The notes under the pieces are model-generated. The model ran no database searches, was not told the DNA's origin, and saw only the letters and a list, made by a program, of their open reading frames with translations. Of a stretch of 64,000 nt of DNA, positions 9,991-18,954 are shown piece by piece. Every line of letters begins with the position of its first letter. Position 1 is the first letter of the stretch. This DNA is from Martinezella tropici. GTDB lineage: Bacteria; Pseudomonadota; Alphaproteobacteria; Rhizobiales; Rhizobiaceae. The DNA is taken from NCBI GenBank assembly GCA_000799755.1, contig JUHI01000016.1, positions 62,001 through 126,000 on the forward strand. Direction: 5' to 3'. The position numbers and the translations under genes are program-made.

Positions 9991-10059
9991 CCCTAGCCCC
10001 CGGCCGTACGGGCTCCGGCATGAAGCGCCGGCATGCCCGGTTCAAATACGGAGACATGA

Positions 10060-11175
10060 TTGAACAAGCGGATCAACAACATAGATGATATCGCCTATTA
10101 CGGCTCGTGCCCGAGCGAGGAATTCGTCGCCCATGCGTTTCCGAGCAGCAGGGTCGCCTTCTTTTGCTACGGCATCAACATCGCCAGCTTCATGGACGAA
10201 CGAAAGGCCAGCATCAGGGCGATCTCCGGATGGCCGGAGCCGATCAGAAAGAAGTTGCAGTTCGAAGCACGCAAGGGCTTTCGCGACCGGCTGAAGCAGG
10301 CCGCGCCGAAAACACTCGTCGTTGATTTCAGCCGCATCACCCGCGCCTCGCTCATGCGCCACGGGAACACCTTGCTGACAGTGCCCTACGAGCTACTGGA
10401 GGCCAGCCCGGACCTGCAGCGGCAGGCCTTCGGCATCTTCAAGATCGTCCCTTTTGGCAGTCACGAATTCTGGACGCTGGTGATCGAGGCGATGCGGACG
10501 TTCAGCGATTTCGTGAATGAGGAACTTCCCGGCACGGAATTGATCCTGCTCGACGTTCCGCCGACAGCCGACTATCGTGGCACGCTCATCGACAGCAATA
10601 CCTACATGATCGATTTCTGCCGCTGGCAGATGCGCTATCCTATGTCGCGCATGCTCGTCGACTTCTGTCTGGAGCATATCGAAAGCAGCCGGGTATTGAC
10701 CCCCTCCATCGATCTCTACTCCGACGACACCGCGCTCTACGGGCCTGCGCCGATGCACTATTCAGCCGAGATCTGGAAGGAGATCGCCCGGCGCTTCCAT
10801 GCGGATGGCGGTTTCGGGGGACTGCCGCGTTCAAGCGACCTAGTTTCGATCCTCACCAATTATTCCGGTCTCATGGAGGCGTTCACCAGGACAGCCTTGT
10901 CGAATCCAAATCTCTATCGGTTCAGCCTCGATATTCTGCATGGGGCGCTGCCCTATCTTTTTGCAAAAATCAGCAGTCCCGCCCACAGCCATTTCGGCGA
11001 TCCGATCGACTCCCACGACGTCGTCGCGGCCTTTCGCTGGATATTGGGGCGCGAGCCGGAATCGGCGGAAACCTTCCTCAATCACTATGCGCTGCCCAAC
11101 CGGCGCGAGCTACGCGAAACGCTGCTGCGTTCCTTCGAATTCCAGAGCCAGGCGCCCCACTATGCCAAGCTATAG
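10060..11175 (+). CDS. Capsule-locus protein of DUF6270-like type with C-terminal DUF4214-like segment
   Basis: A 371-residue protein of unknown biochemical role. The N-terminus 'IAYYGSCPSEEFVAHAF' followed by 'FCYGINIASFMDER' has the shape of DUF6270 proteins (YGSC...RxxxAS), which often sit in capsule and exopolysaccharide loci and look hydrolase-like. The last 55 residues ('FRWILGREPESAETFLNHY...LLRSFEF') match the DUF4214 pattern. The start is TTG at 10060, preceded by GGAGA; no ATG or GTG with a better site precedes it in frame. It follows the FkbM gene by 69 bp on the same strand, so probably belongs to the kpsC operon. I do not know its substrate. Confidence 0.7.
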   Translation: MNKRINNIDDIAYYGSCPSEEFVAHAFPSSRVAFFCYGINIASFMDERKASIRAISGWPEPIRKKLQFEARKGFRDRLKQAAPKTLVVDFSRITRASLMRHGNTLLTVPYELLEASPDLQRQAFGIFKIVPFGSHEFWTLVIEAMRTFSDFVNEELPGTELILLDVPPTADYRGTLIDSNTYMIDFCRWQMRYPMSRMLVDFCLEHIESSRVLTPSIDLYSDDTALYGPAPMHYSAEIWKEIARRFHADGGFGGLPRSSDLVSILTNYSGLMEAFTRTALSNPNLYRFSLDILHGALPYLFAKISSPAHSHFGDPIDSHDVVAAFRWILGREPESAETFLNHYALPNRRELRETLLRSFEFQSQAPHYAKL

Positions 11176-11203
11176 CGCGGTCACGGGCCGGAAAATCGCC
11201 CTC

Positions 11204-12013
11204 TCATTCGAACTTGATGTGATTGCGCGCCATGTTGACGAGGCAAAGCCCGATAGCAGTCGTGAACACGCAGCATTTGAAGAGATAGCCGACATCGAAG
11301 AAGGTCTGCGCGGTATCCCCGAAAACGCCGGCGCGAAAAAGTTCGAAACAATGGACGGTGGGAACGTAGAGCGCCAACTTCTGAAGGCCGCTCGGCAGCC
11401 AGGCGACCATGAAGAACATGCCGCAAATCGGCAGCGTCAGATATTGGAACGGCGGAATGAACTTTTCGACGAACTCGAACCGCTCCGAGCCGGCTGCAAA
11501 GATGAGGCCGACCGCAAAGGAAAACCAGGCCATGAACAGCCAGCCGGTCAAAAGCAGGCCGAGGTCCTGATAGGGCGGAATGAAACCGGCCAGACGCGCG
11601 GTGGTGTAGACCACGATGAGGGCCGCGGTCGTGCCGGCAATCTCCAGAAGCGCGCGGGCGACAAGCGCGTCAGCGAGACGGATCTGGCGATGATACATGA
11701 GCGGCAGATTCTGGCGCAGGCACGAAACGGCGTGACCGCTTATGTGGCGCCAGAGCGTCAGGGGCATGTAACCGCTCAGAACGAAAGCGGCGACCGTCAA
11801 TCCGTGTGCTTCGTGATGAAGCAGCGTCCACATGACCATGACGCCTGTCGTCAGAATCATCGGCTCGAGCGCGAGCCAGAGAAAACCGATGTTTTCGCGC
11901 CCGTAACGGATGAGCATCTCGCGCATGATGAGCGCACCGAGAACGCGCCCCTGGATCTTCAATCCGGTTATGAACAGCGAGCCACGACCGGAATTTATCG
12001 AGACGTCATGCAT
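11204..12013 (-). CDS. kpsM: KpsM-like capsule export ABC transporter permease
   Basis: Inner-membrane permease of the ABC-2 type that moves lipid-linked capsule polysaccharide across the membrane with KpsT. I start at ATG 12013 because a perfect AGGAGG lies eight bases upstream; an in-frame opening to 12088 would add 25 unlikely residues. The 269 residues (E. coli KpsM is 258) begin 'MHDVSINSGRGS', carry the conserved cytosolic 'IMREMLIRYGRENIGFLW' and about six hydrophobic segments, and end with 'NMARNHIKFE', close to the typical KpsM tail. It is convergent with the kpsC operon and divergent from the second kpsE copy. The kpsT partner is 8 kb away. Confidence 0.92.
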   Translation of the reverse strand: MHDVSINSGRGSLFITGLKIQGRVLGALIMREMLIRYGRENIGFLWLALEPMILTTGVMVMWTLLHHEAHGLTVAAFVLSGYMPLTLWRHISGHAVSCLRQNLPLMYHRQIRLADALVARALLEIAGTTAALIVVYTTARLAGFIPPYQDLGLLLTGWLFMAWFSFAVGLIFAAGSERFEFVEKFIPPFQYLTLPICGMFFMVAWLPSGLQKLALYVPTVHCFELFRAGVFGDTAQTFFDVGYLFKCCVFTTAIGLCLVNMARNHIKFE

Positions 12014-12177
12014 GCGGCAGCCTCCTGTTCGTCGTCCCATCGGCATCGAGCGACGATCCAACGATACCGGCGAAGGCCTCTCGCTCAATTTTCATTGCGT
12101 CGAACTTGGACAATTACCGCCGAGGACGCAGCAACATTGATGTGCAATGGCTTGCATCCATCAGGAAAGGCGCCGTC

Positions 12178-13389
12178 ATGGCTTTGATAGACTCCGAAAC
12201 CCAAGGCAAGGTGGCGGATGCCGAGAACAAGCGACAGCCTCTGCGCCGGAGACTTGTGCGATCGATCGTCAGGCCGGCAAAGTCCGGCAAACAACGCAAG
12301 CGTTCCAAGCGACTAGGCGTCTACTGGTTGGTCGTCATCGCCCCTACCCTTGTCGTCAGCGCCTACTACGCATTCGTCGCCGCCCCGATCTACGTCTCGG
12401 AGGCGTCTTTCGTCGTCCGCATGGCGGCCCCGCCATCGTCCAACGCCTTCGGCTCGCTGTTGCAGAATAGCGGTATAACTCGTTCGCAGGACGATACTTT
12501 CTCTGTGCAGGAGTATATCCGCTCTCGCCAGGCACTGAAGGAGCTTGGCCTGAAGCTTCCCGTGCGCGCGATCTTCGGCAGTCCACAGGCCGATTGGCTG
12601 ACCCGCTTTCCACGCTTCTGGGAAAGCAACAGCGAGGAAGAACTTTATGGCTATTACTCCGACCGCGTCTCGGTCATCCACAACGACACGACCGGCATCA
12701 CGGTATTGCGCACGACCGCCTTTCACGCGCAGGACGCTGCCGACCTGAATTCCACATTGCTGGCGCTTGGCGGCGATCTGCTCGACCGCTTAAACGACCG
12801 TGCCCGCGGTGACGCTGTTCGCTTCGCCGATAGCGAGGTGCAGGAGGCTCAGCGGCGGGTGATAGATGCACAGCGAAACATAACGGATTTCAGAAACAAG
12901 GAACTCATGATCGATCCGAACGCCAGTTCCATGTCGATGATCGATCTCATCAGCAATTTGACGGCCGAGCTCGCGACAACGCGGGCGCGGCTTGCCGAAA
13001 TGCGCAAGACCGCGCCCGACAGCAGTTCCATCCCATTTCTGACGAGCCAGATTGCCGCGCTGGAGCAGCAGATCGAGAATGAACGAACCAAGATGGTCGG
13101 CTCCGACAATTCCGTCGCGCCCAGGATTGCGGATTACGAAAGTCTCGTGCTGATGCGGGAATTTGCCAACAAGGCGCTCGTTGCTGCTCTCGATGCGCTG
13201 GAAGCCGCCAGAGGCGATGCACGCCGCCAACAACTCTATCTCGAGATCATCGTTCCCCCGCAGATGCCCGACGAGGCAGAAATGCCCTATGCGCTCAAGA
13301 ATATTCTGGTCGTCTTCCTGTCCCTGAGCCTTGCCTACCTGCTCGGCTGGTTGATGGTGACGGCCATCAAGGATCACGAAAGCGGCTGA
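12178..13389 (+). CDS. kpsE: KpsE/BexC/CtrB-type capsule export inner-membrane protein (copy 2)
   Basis: Second adaptor-type protein for polysaccharide export, a paralogue of the product of 3512-4717. I choose ATG 12178 (AGGAAAGG 6-7 bases upstream) over the in-frame start at 12106; this gives 403 residues. A basic N-terminus (KSGKQRKRSKR) precedes a membrane helix near 46-67 and a long helical periplasmic part with 'LLDRLNDRARGDAVRFA' and 'NITDFRNKELMIDPNAS'. A second membrane helix lies near 372-395. It is divergent from kpsM across 164 bp. Why the locus keeps two copies is unclear: they may serve two polysaccharides or form a hetero-oligomer. Confidence 0.88.
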   Translation: MALIDSETQGKVADAENKRQPLRRRLVRSIVRPAKSGKQRKRSKRLGVYWLVVIAPTLVVSAYYAFVAAPIYVSEASFVVRMAAPPSSNAFGSLLQNSGITRSQDDTFSVQEYIRSRQALKELGLKLPVRAIFGSPQADWLTRFPRFWESNSEEELYGYYSDRVSVIHNDTTGITVLRTTAFHAQDAADLNSTLLALGGDLLDRLNDRARGDAVRFADSEVQEAQRRVIDAQRNITDFRNKELMIDPNASSMSMIDLISNLTAELATTRARLAEMRKTAPDSSSIPFLTSQIAALEQQIENERTKMVGSDNSVAPRIADYESLVLMREFANKALVAALDALEAARGDARRQQLYLEIIVPPQMPDEAEMPYALKNILVVFLSLSLAYLLGWLMVTAIKDHESG

Positions 13390-13433
13390 TCCTGCCGCAG
13401 CCTCCGTCGGGCCCGAACCTATCGATCAGGATA

Positions 13434-14276
13434 TCAGTCGGGATGCCAGAAGCAGGTATAGATCTCCGCCATACAGGCGCGGATCTCACGACCGGTAATC
13501 GAATCCGCGGTGACATGGCCATAGACGTCGAACTCCGCGTCGCGCGCACGGATATAATATCGCAGAGCCGCTTCGATATCCCGCATGGCTTTGTAGAGAT
13601 GGGCCGTCTGGATCTCGACATCGATCACCGCGGCGGCATCGAGGTTCTGCGCATATTGGCGATAGACATCGTAGAGCCGCAGCGCTTCATCAAAATCTCC
13701 GGCCTCCTTCGTCACGTTCGCATAGACCGCAATCAGGTCGATTTCACCATCCGTGTCTACGAGATCACGCAGTTGCGCTCGTGCCTGCGGCCAGCGCCGC
13801 GACTGGATCAGTTCCATGGCATTCTGGCGTTTGCGCTCTACATCGACGCGCGAAAGCCGAAGGCGCGCCGTCTCCAGATGGCCGGCGATATCCGCATTGC
13901 CGGGCGCAAGCGCATGGGCGCGTTCGTACCATTGAAGCGCGGCCTCCGGCTCGTTCATTTTGTTGTAGAGATGGCCAAGCTGCAGGTGGATGTCGACATC
14001 GTCGGGCTCTTCCTCAAGGAAGTGCCGATAGGCTTCCAGCGCAGCTTCGAAATCCCCATTCTCCTTATGGGCATGGCCGAGCTGCACGAGCAACGATATT
14101 CGCGCCGGATATTGCTCCACGGCCTGCTCATAATGGAAGGCCGCGGTTGCCCAATCCCGTCTGTCGCGCGCGGCATCTGCCTCGGCCAGCACGTTGACCG
14201 GTGCGCGAGTTTCGGCCGCCGCATTCCCCTGGCCGACGCGCAGAAGCGTCGATGCAAACCGCAGCTCCCGCCTCAT
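13434..14276 (-). CDS. TPR-repeat protein
   Basis: A 280-residue protein with tandem tetratricopeptide repeats from about residue 30 to 130 ('AAFHYEQAVEQYPARISLLV', 'ALEAYRHFLEEEPDDVDIHL', 'ALQWYERAHALAPGNADIAG') and further degenerate helical repeats to residue 240. I choose ATG 14276, whose ATGA overlaps the stop of the upstream gene, rather than the longer opening to 14513. TPR proteins in capsule and exopolysaccharide loci usually scaffold assembly enzymes. It is the last gene of a three-gene leftward operon with 14273-15250 and the large glycosyltransferase. No catalytic motif is visible. Confidence 0.8.
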   Translation of the reverse strand: MRRELRFASTLLRVGQGNAAAETRAPVNVLAEADAARDRRDWATAAFHYEQAVEQYPARISLLVQLGHAHKENGDFEAALEAYRHFLEEEPDDVDIHLQLGHLYNKMNEPEAALQWYERAHALAPGNADIAGHLETARLRLSRVDVERKRQNAMELIQSRRWPQARAQLRDLVDTDGEIDLIAVYANVTKEAGDFDEALRLYDVYRQYAQNLDAAAVIDVEIQTAHLYKAMRDIEAALRYYIRARDAEFDVYGHVTADSITGREIRACMAEIYTCFWHPD

Positions 14277-15250
14277 GGCACACGCCGCATGGAAATGTTT
14301 CGGGGACGCAGCCAGCGGTCTTCCTGGGCGCGTTCGTGAATGCGAACACGCAGCTCGATGAAGCGATGCTCGCGCTTGACGGTCATGCATACGGTTCCCG
14401 AAAACGAGCCGACAAGCGTTATGGCCTGCAGAAAATCGAGACCGGAATTGGCGACGATTTCGATATCGAGCTTGGCCGCCTGCGGTTGGATCAGATCGAG
14501 ATCCAGCAGCCATTCGCCTTCCGCAAAACTGCGCTTAGGACCCGTCAGCAGCCAGCCAGCTTGCACACGCCAGTTACCATCATCGATCTGCAGAGGCTGA
14601 CGCAGCAGATCGGGTGCGATCATCCAGCCGATATTCTCGACCTCGCGAACGAACACGAGCATTGCCTGCCCGTCCGGGCTGACCAGCAGTCCCGACGGCG
14701 AGATGTTTGCGTTGGATAGATCAGAACCTTCACGCTCGCTGCCATAATCATCGGGCAACAGCGTATCCCAATAGGCAGTCTGTCCATCCCGGCGCGCGAT
14801 GGCGACGATCCGCTTCACAACGGCCGTTCGAGTGAGGACGCCACGCCGGAGATCGAATTCTAGCCCCAGGCGTTCGGCCGATGTCGGATCGCGCCCGCAA
14901 ATCCGCGAGAAGGCATAGCGCAGGAAAGCCGCATCATCCTCTTTTGCGAAACGGACGAAATTCTCGACCATGGCGAACTGATCCGGTTCTCGGCGCAGCG
15001 CATGCACGCCGGAAAGGCCGCTCAGCGACAATGGTACGGGCCGCCGCGCCTTCAGCGCGTCAACCACGCGCAGCCGATTGGTGCCGCCGCGAATGGCGTT
15101 CGCAAGCGACAGGCGATCGTCCTCGGTCAGATCGATCTCCGTCAGGTCCAACGCCTTTGCCCAGGCATCGACGAAGGATTCTGCCGGCAGGGAGAAGACG
15201 TCTTTGGGCAGGACACTCAAGGGCTGTCTATGCAACTCGGCGATGGTCAA
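14273..15250 (-). CDS. Uncharacterised capsule-locus protein with DUF4214-like segment
   Basis: A 325-residue protein of unknown function. Residues about 100-160 ('FLRYAFSRICGRDPTSAERL...VVKRIVAIAR') fit the DUF4214 pattern, a short helical module often found with surface glycans and glycosyltransferases. The C-terminal 140 residues look like a beta-sandwich: alternating hydrophobic strands such as 'WRVQAGWLLTGPKRSF' and 'LDFLQAITLVGSF'. The start codon ATG at 15250 lies 23 bp inside the upstream glycosyltransferase gene and the stop overlaps the TPR gene by four bases, so all three are one transcript. No signal peptide is seen. Confidence 0.65.
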   Translation of the reverse strand: MTIAELHRQPLSVLPKDVFSLPAESFVDAWAKALDLTEIDLTEDDRLSLANAIRGGTNRLRVVDALKARRPVPLSLSGLSGVHALRREPDQFAMVENFVRFAKEDDAAFLRYAFSRICGRDPTSAERLGLEFDLRRGVLTRTAVVKRIVAIARRDGQTAYWDTLLPDDYGSEREGSDLSNANISPSGLLVSPDGQAMLVFVREVENIGWMIAPDLLRQPLQIDDGNWRVQAGWLLTGPKRSFAEGEWLLDLDLIQPQAAKLDIEIVANSGLDFLQAITLVGSFSGTVCMTVKREHRFIELRVRIHERAQEDRWLRPRNISMRRVP

Positions 15251-17546
15251 TGTTGCCCTCCAACATCTTTTCGATGGCTGTTACATGCCGCGCGGCAGTG
15301 CGCGGATAGGAATACCAAAGCGCCGCCTGGCTGCGATCGCGATCCAGCATCGCCAGCAGGGAGGAACTTTGCGCAAGGCTGACGAGCGCCTCCGCAATAC
15401 AGTCTATCTCGGTGCTTTTGACGACATGACTGATCGGCCACAGGTCACGCAGAACCTGTGAACGGGAGCACAGAAGCGGGCGATTGACGCTCATTGCTAT
15501 ACGAGCCGCCCCGGTCGCCGTTTCACTCGAATGACCATAGAGGAATGAGAGCAGATCGCAGGTCATCAGCTCGCGACGCAGTTCTCCTTCGGAAATGAAA
15601 TCGAAACGCGCTATGACCTTGTCGGATAGTCCGAGGTAGACGATCAGATTTTCGATCATGGCTCGCATCGCCCGAGATTCGTCGTTCGCGACCACGCAGT
15701 TGAACAGTTTGAGGCGAAGTCTCGGCTCGTAGTTCAACGCTTCCGCGAAGGCCAATACGAGACGGTCGATATTCTTGTGGGGCATCAGGAACCCGAAGGT
15801 GCCGATGGTAAAATGCGAGGGGTCGGGTGCCGGAGCGTCTTCCGGCGGCAGGAGAACACCGTGCGGCATGACAATTGGGTTCGGATGCCCCGCGGCTGAA
15901 AGCGCTGCCGCGTCCTCCGCCGAATGCACGAAGACCATGTTGAACGCGCGGGTCCAGTCCAGTGTCCCCCCGCGCAACGTCTCCTTCACGCTGTGCATGG
16001 TCAGCACACGCAGCCGATGAGCGGTCGCCGCCATCGGCTGGATGAGCAATTCCATGTCCGGCGTCGAGAAGTGGCCGGGATGATGTTGCATCCAAAGGAC
16101 CTCGCCACGCCCCTGCTCCAGGCGCCCCGCCAGCCGCTTGAGCGAAGCAAGATCGTAGCCCCACAGGCGCGATATGCTGCGTGGTGCAGTCTCGGTGGTA
16201 TGCGGAGGCGTTTCTGGCAAGGCATCGTCCATGATCCGCCGCGCGAAGATGTGATCGATCCTGCCTTCGAATGCAGGCGTGCCGTAGAGATGCTGCGCGT
16301 AGGTGGCAATGCCGCACTGCTGCTGCCAGGAAGAAATAAGATCGATCGTCCAGTTCCGCCGCGCTTCGGCCGCGACCGGCGCAGATTTGGCAAGGGCGGC
16401 CAGCGTGCGGATAGCGACCGATCTCCAGCTGAAATGTGCTTTCAACAGTGCTTTGGCTCGCTCTGTCCGGCTGCGCGCCTCGTCGGGGCGATCAAGCACA
16501 GCGCGCATCTGCGTCCCAAGATGCTCCACGGACGGTTCGGCCCACAGGCTATGGGAACCCGCGACATGGGCCTGTGAGGCCGACATGTGGCAATCGACCA
16601 GCCAGGCCGTGCTGGGGCGGCAGAAATCGAGCTGGCCGCTGTAATTCGTGGTGACCACCGGAATGTCGAGCAGCATGGCTTCCGCCAGAGGTAGGCCGAA
16701 GCCCTCCCCTCTACTCGGCGCTACCAGCATCGCAGCCGAGCGATAGAGCGCACGCAGTTGGCTCGCATCATAGTGCTCGTCGATGATCGTGATGGGCGGC
16801 GCATCGGCAAGCCGGCCCCGTCGTTCGGCAAGAACCGACGCCGAGATGTTGTTCGGATTCGGAAACGTCTTGATGACCAGTTCGACCGGATCATCCGCGC
16901 GGAAGCTGCGCAGGAACGCATCGATCAGGACATCAATGCCCTTGCGGGGAAAGCAGGAAGACACATGCAGGATGCGCCGGCGGCCGGTTTCAGGCAGAGG
17001 GCACGGCACATCGTCAGCAATTGCCGAAAGATGATCGCAGCCATTGCCCGTGACTTCCACCGGTAACGTCACCCCGGAGCGCTCGAAACTGTCGTGCACG
17101 AAGTTCGAAATCACCGTCACGAGGTCGAGATCATGATTAAAGCGATCCACGAGATATTGCGGAAATTCAAGCTCTTCCCAGGCAAAAGCCACATAGGCGT
17201 TCTGCCGGCCGACCATATTGTGCGTCACCGGCGGCCAAGTGTTCCGCAGATGGATATCGAATGTCTCGTTGAAGGGATAATCATCGCGCATTCGCCGCAT
17301 GATATCGGTGGCGGCCGAGAGGGTTGCATCGCCCTGCCACTCGTCTTCCGCGGTGTGGCAGGTCAGATTGACGCCCAAGTCGATGAGCGCCTGCGCGAGA
17401 TGGCGATTGACAATCGCTAGGCTGTAATCGCCTTTGAACACGCCGTCGAAGAAAACTGTCTTGCCGGAAAATTTCTCGATCAGCGAGCGTTCGTCGATGC
17501 GAGCCGCATCAAGCGAGTAAGGCGAAGCAGTATCGTCATGACGCAT
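15228..17546 (-). CDS. Bifunctional (two GT-B domains) glycosyltransferase
   Basis: A 772-residue protein with two complete GT4-type halves. The first half carries 'HVSSCFPRKGIDVLIDAF' near 191-208 and the EX7E region 'EGFGLPLAEAMLLDIPVVTT' near 287-306. The second half starts near residue 400 and carries 'TIGTFGFLMPHKNIDRLVLAF' (short motif HKNIDRL) near 590, but its EX7E region is weakened ('YGHSSETATGAARIAMSVNR'). The first domain is therefore clearly active-looking and the second may be degenerate or differently built. It is the first gene of the leftward operon with the DUF4214 and TPR genes. It probably adds one or two sugars of the capsule repeat; the substrates are unknown. Confidence 0.85.
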   Translation of the reverse strand: MRHDDTASPYSLDAARIDERSLIEKFSGKTVFFDGVFKGDYSLAIVNRHLAQALIDLGVNLTCHTAEDEWQGDATLSAATDIMRRMRDDYPFNETFDIHLRNTWPPVTHNMVGRQNAYVAFAWEELEFPQYLVDRFNHDLDLVTVISNFVHDSFERSGVTLPVEVTGNGCDHLSAIADDVPCPLPETGRRRILHVSSCFPRKGIDVLIDAFLRSFRADDPVELVIKTFPNPNNISASVLAERRGRLADAPPITIIDEHYDASQLRALYRSAAMLVAPSRGEGFGLPLAEAMLLDIPVVTTNYSGQLDFCRPSTAWLVDCHMSASQAHVAGSHSLWAEPSVEHLGTQMRAVLDRPDEARSRTERAKALLKAHFSWRSVAIRTLAALAKSAPVAAEARRNWTIDLISSWQQQCGIATYAQHLYGTPAFEGRIDHIFARRIMDDALPETPPHTTETAPRSISRLWGYDLASLKRLAGRLEQGRGEVLWMQHHPGHFSTPDMELLIQPMAATAHRLRVLTMHSVKETLRGGTLDWTRAFNMVFVHSAEDAAALSAAGHPNPIVMPHGVLLPPEDAPAPDPSHFTIGTFGFLMPHKNIDRLVLAFAEALNYEPRLRLKLFNCVVANDESRAMRAMIENLIVYLGLSDKVIARFDFISEGELRRELMTCDLLSFLYGHSSETATGAARIAMSVNRPLLCSRSQVLRDLWPISHVVKSTEIDCIAEALVSLAQSSSLLAMLDRDRSQAALWYSYPRTAARHVTAIEKMLEGNIDHRRVA

Positions 17547-17656
17547 TCATGACTCCCAGACACCGGAGGCAGACAAATGGCGATGGCCAACACGCAAATT
17601 CGAAGACGCGTGATCAAACGGATGACGAAAACCCTGTCTCGCACCTATCGCCGGCT

Positions 17657-17690
17657 TCGATACGGGCGGCCGTCGCCGCCCGTACCTCGA
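17657..17690. terminator. Strong hairpin between the Hint gene and the GT operon
   Basis: A perfect 10-bp GC-rich inverted repeat TACGGGCGGC / GCCGCCCGTA with a 4-base loop (17661-17684), extended by TCGA on both sides. It lies just downstream of the Hint gene stop and 110 bp before the start of the leftward glycosyltransferase operon. It lacks a T-run, so termination is inferred from its strength and place only. Confidence 0.5.
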
Positions 17691-17706
17691 TGCTCTGCAC
17701 TTATTG

Positions 17707-18900
17707 TCAGGATGCTGCGGCTTCTCGAACGAGATAACCCATTTCCTCGGCACGCTTTTCGAGCGATACGCGGGCCTGCTCAAGCACCTTGCCCGCATAG
17801 ACCGGCGGATAGCACCAATCGTTCCAGGTCCGCGTTGCCGCATTTGGAAACGCGCCGAACCTCAACACGCCCGGCTCGAGGAAGGACATGCGCCCACCGA
17901 GATCGAGATAGGTCTCGGTCTGCGCACCTTCGGCGAGGATGATGGAATGCTGTTCCAACTCGATGTGATAATATTCGAAGGGTGCCAGCGTCGCTTCCTG
18001 GGTGATGGTCGTCCCATTGATCAGGAATTTGGCCGGAATCAGCGATTCCTCCAGGAACATGCAATGATCGGGAGAGACGTAGAGATCGCGGGAAGGAACG
18101 TTTTCCGCAATGGCGCCCGCCTGAATCTTTACAGGCAGCGTATCACGCGGCTTGTCGATCGCCTTGGGATCGATCCGCCGCCGGCCGACCCATCTGATTT
18201 CCGCCACGCCATTATGCGTGACGACGAGATCTCCGACCCGCAGATCCTCGACCTGAATATCGCCCTGCGGCGTATGAATGAGGGTCCCGCGCAGGAAGCA
18301 GCTCGTGAATGTGAGAGTGTTCGTGCCTGCATCGAAACTGTATGTGACACCGGCAGGGATGGTGTAGGAGCCGAGAGCGACGGGCAGCCCCAGCACCGTC
18401 TCATTGAAGGTTACGGTGTTGCCTACCTGGCTCACGCTAGTCGCGCCAGCGACTTCGATTCTGTCGCCGTTTTGAACATTAAGGACGTTCGGAGGCGTCG
18501 ACAGGTTCAAATTGACGCCGCCGGGATTGTAGACGAACAGGCCAGTTCCGTTGGCGCTCGCAAAATCGACGGTGACGCCGTTCAGCAGTCCGATGTTGAG
18601 CGTGCTCGCATCGACGGTGATGCTGGACCCCGCGCCAATCCCGTAAGTGTATGTCGAGCCAGCGGCGATATTCGCAAGGCTGGCATTGATTGTAACGTTG
18701 GCGCCGTTGATGGCATCAATCGTCGTACTCGAAACCGCGCCTGTGCCAACGAGATTGCTGATATTAACGTTTACACCATCAACTACCACCGTGCCGTTGG
18801 AAACCAGATTGAGCTGGATCGTATCCGTCGACGTACCAGCATTACTGCTGTTGATCGTCGTGGTACCGTTATTCACAAGGTTGATGCCAATCAAAGCCAT
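17707..18900 (-). CDS. Hint-domain (hedgehog/intein-type) protein
   Basis: A 397-residue protein with two parts. Residues 1-195 are a low-complexity, Asn/Thr/Val-rich beta-strand region without a signal peptide ('VNNGTTTINSSNAGTS', 'INGANVTINASLANIA'), like secreted repeat proteins. From residue 199 a Hint domain begins: 'CFLRGTLIHTPQGDIQVEDL' with the candidate nucleophile Cys, then 'VGDLVVTHNGVAEIRWVGRR' and the conserved 'YVSPDHCMFLEE'. This matches the Hint_2 family common in alphaproteobacteria. Self-cleavage at the Cys is possible in such domains but not shown here. GAGAGGAAAATC precedes ATG 18900. It lies between the capsule genes and the porin gene, with no type I secretion genes in the window. 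Confidence 0.82.
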   Translation of the reverse strand: MALIGINLVNNGTTTINSSNAGTSTDTIQLNLVSNGTVVVDGVNVNISNLVGTGAVSSTTIDAINGANVTINASLANIAAGSTYTYGIGAGSSITVDASTLNIGLLNGVTVDFASANGTGLFVYNPGGVNLNLSTPPNVLNVQNGDRIEVAGATSVSQVGNTVTFNETVLGLPVALGSYTIPAGVTYSFDAGTNTLTFTSCFLRGTLIHTPQGDIQVEDLRVGDLVVTHNGVAEIRWVGRRRIDPKAIDKPRDTLPVKIQAGAIAENVPSRDLYVSPDHCMFLEESLIPAKFLINGTTITQEATLAPFEYYHIELEQHSIILAEGAQTETYLDLGGRMSFLEPGVLRFGAFPNAATRTWNDWCYPPVYAGKVLEQARVSLEKRAEEMGYLVREAAAS

Positions 18901-18954
18901 ATGATTTTCCTCTCCGGTTCAGATTTAAAGCTTATCTTTCCGAGAAGCCGACCG

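Noticed and set aside
10940..12187. 415-residue open frame on the plus strand
   Set aside because: Antisense to kpsM and overlapping the DUF6270-like gene; composition is rich in Glu/Arg/His as expected for a shadow frame.
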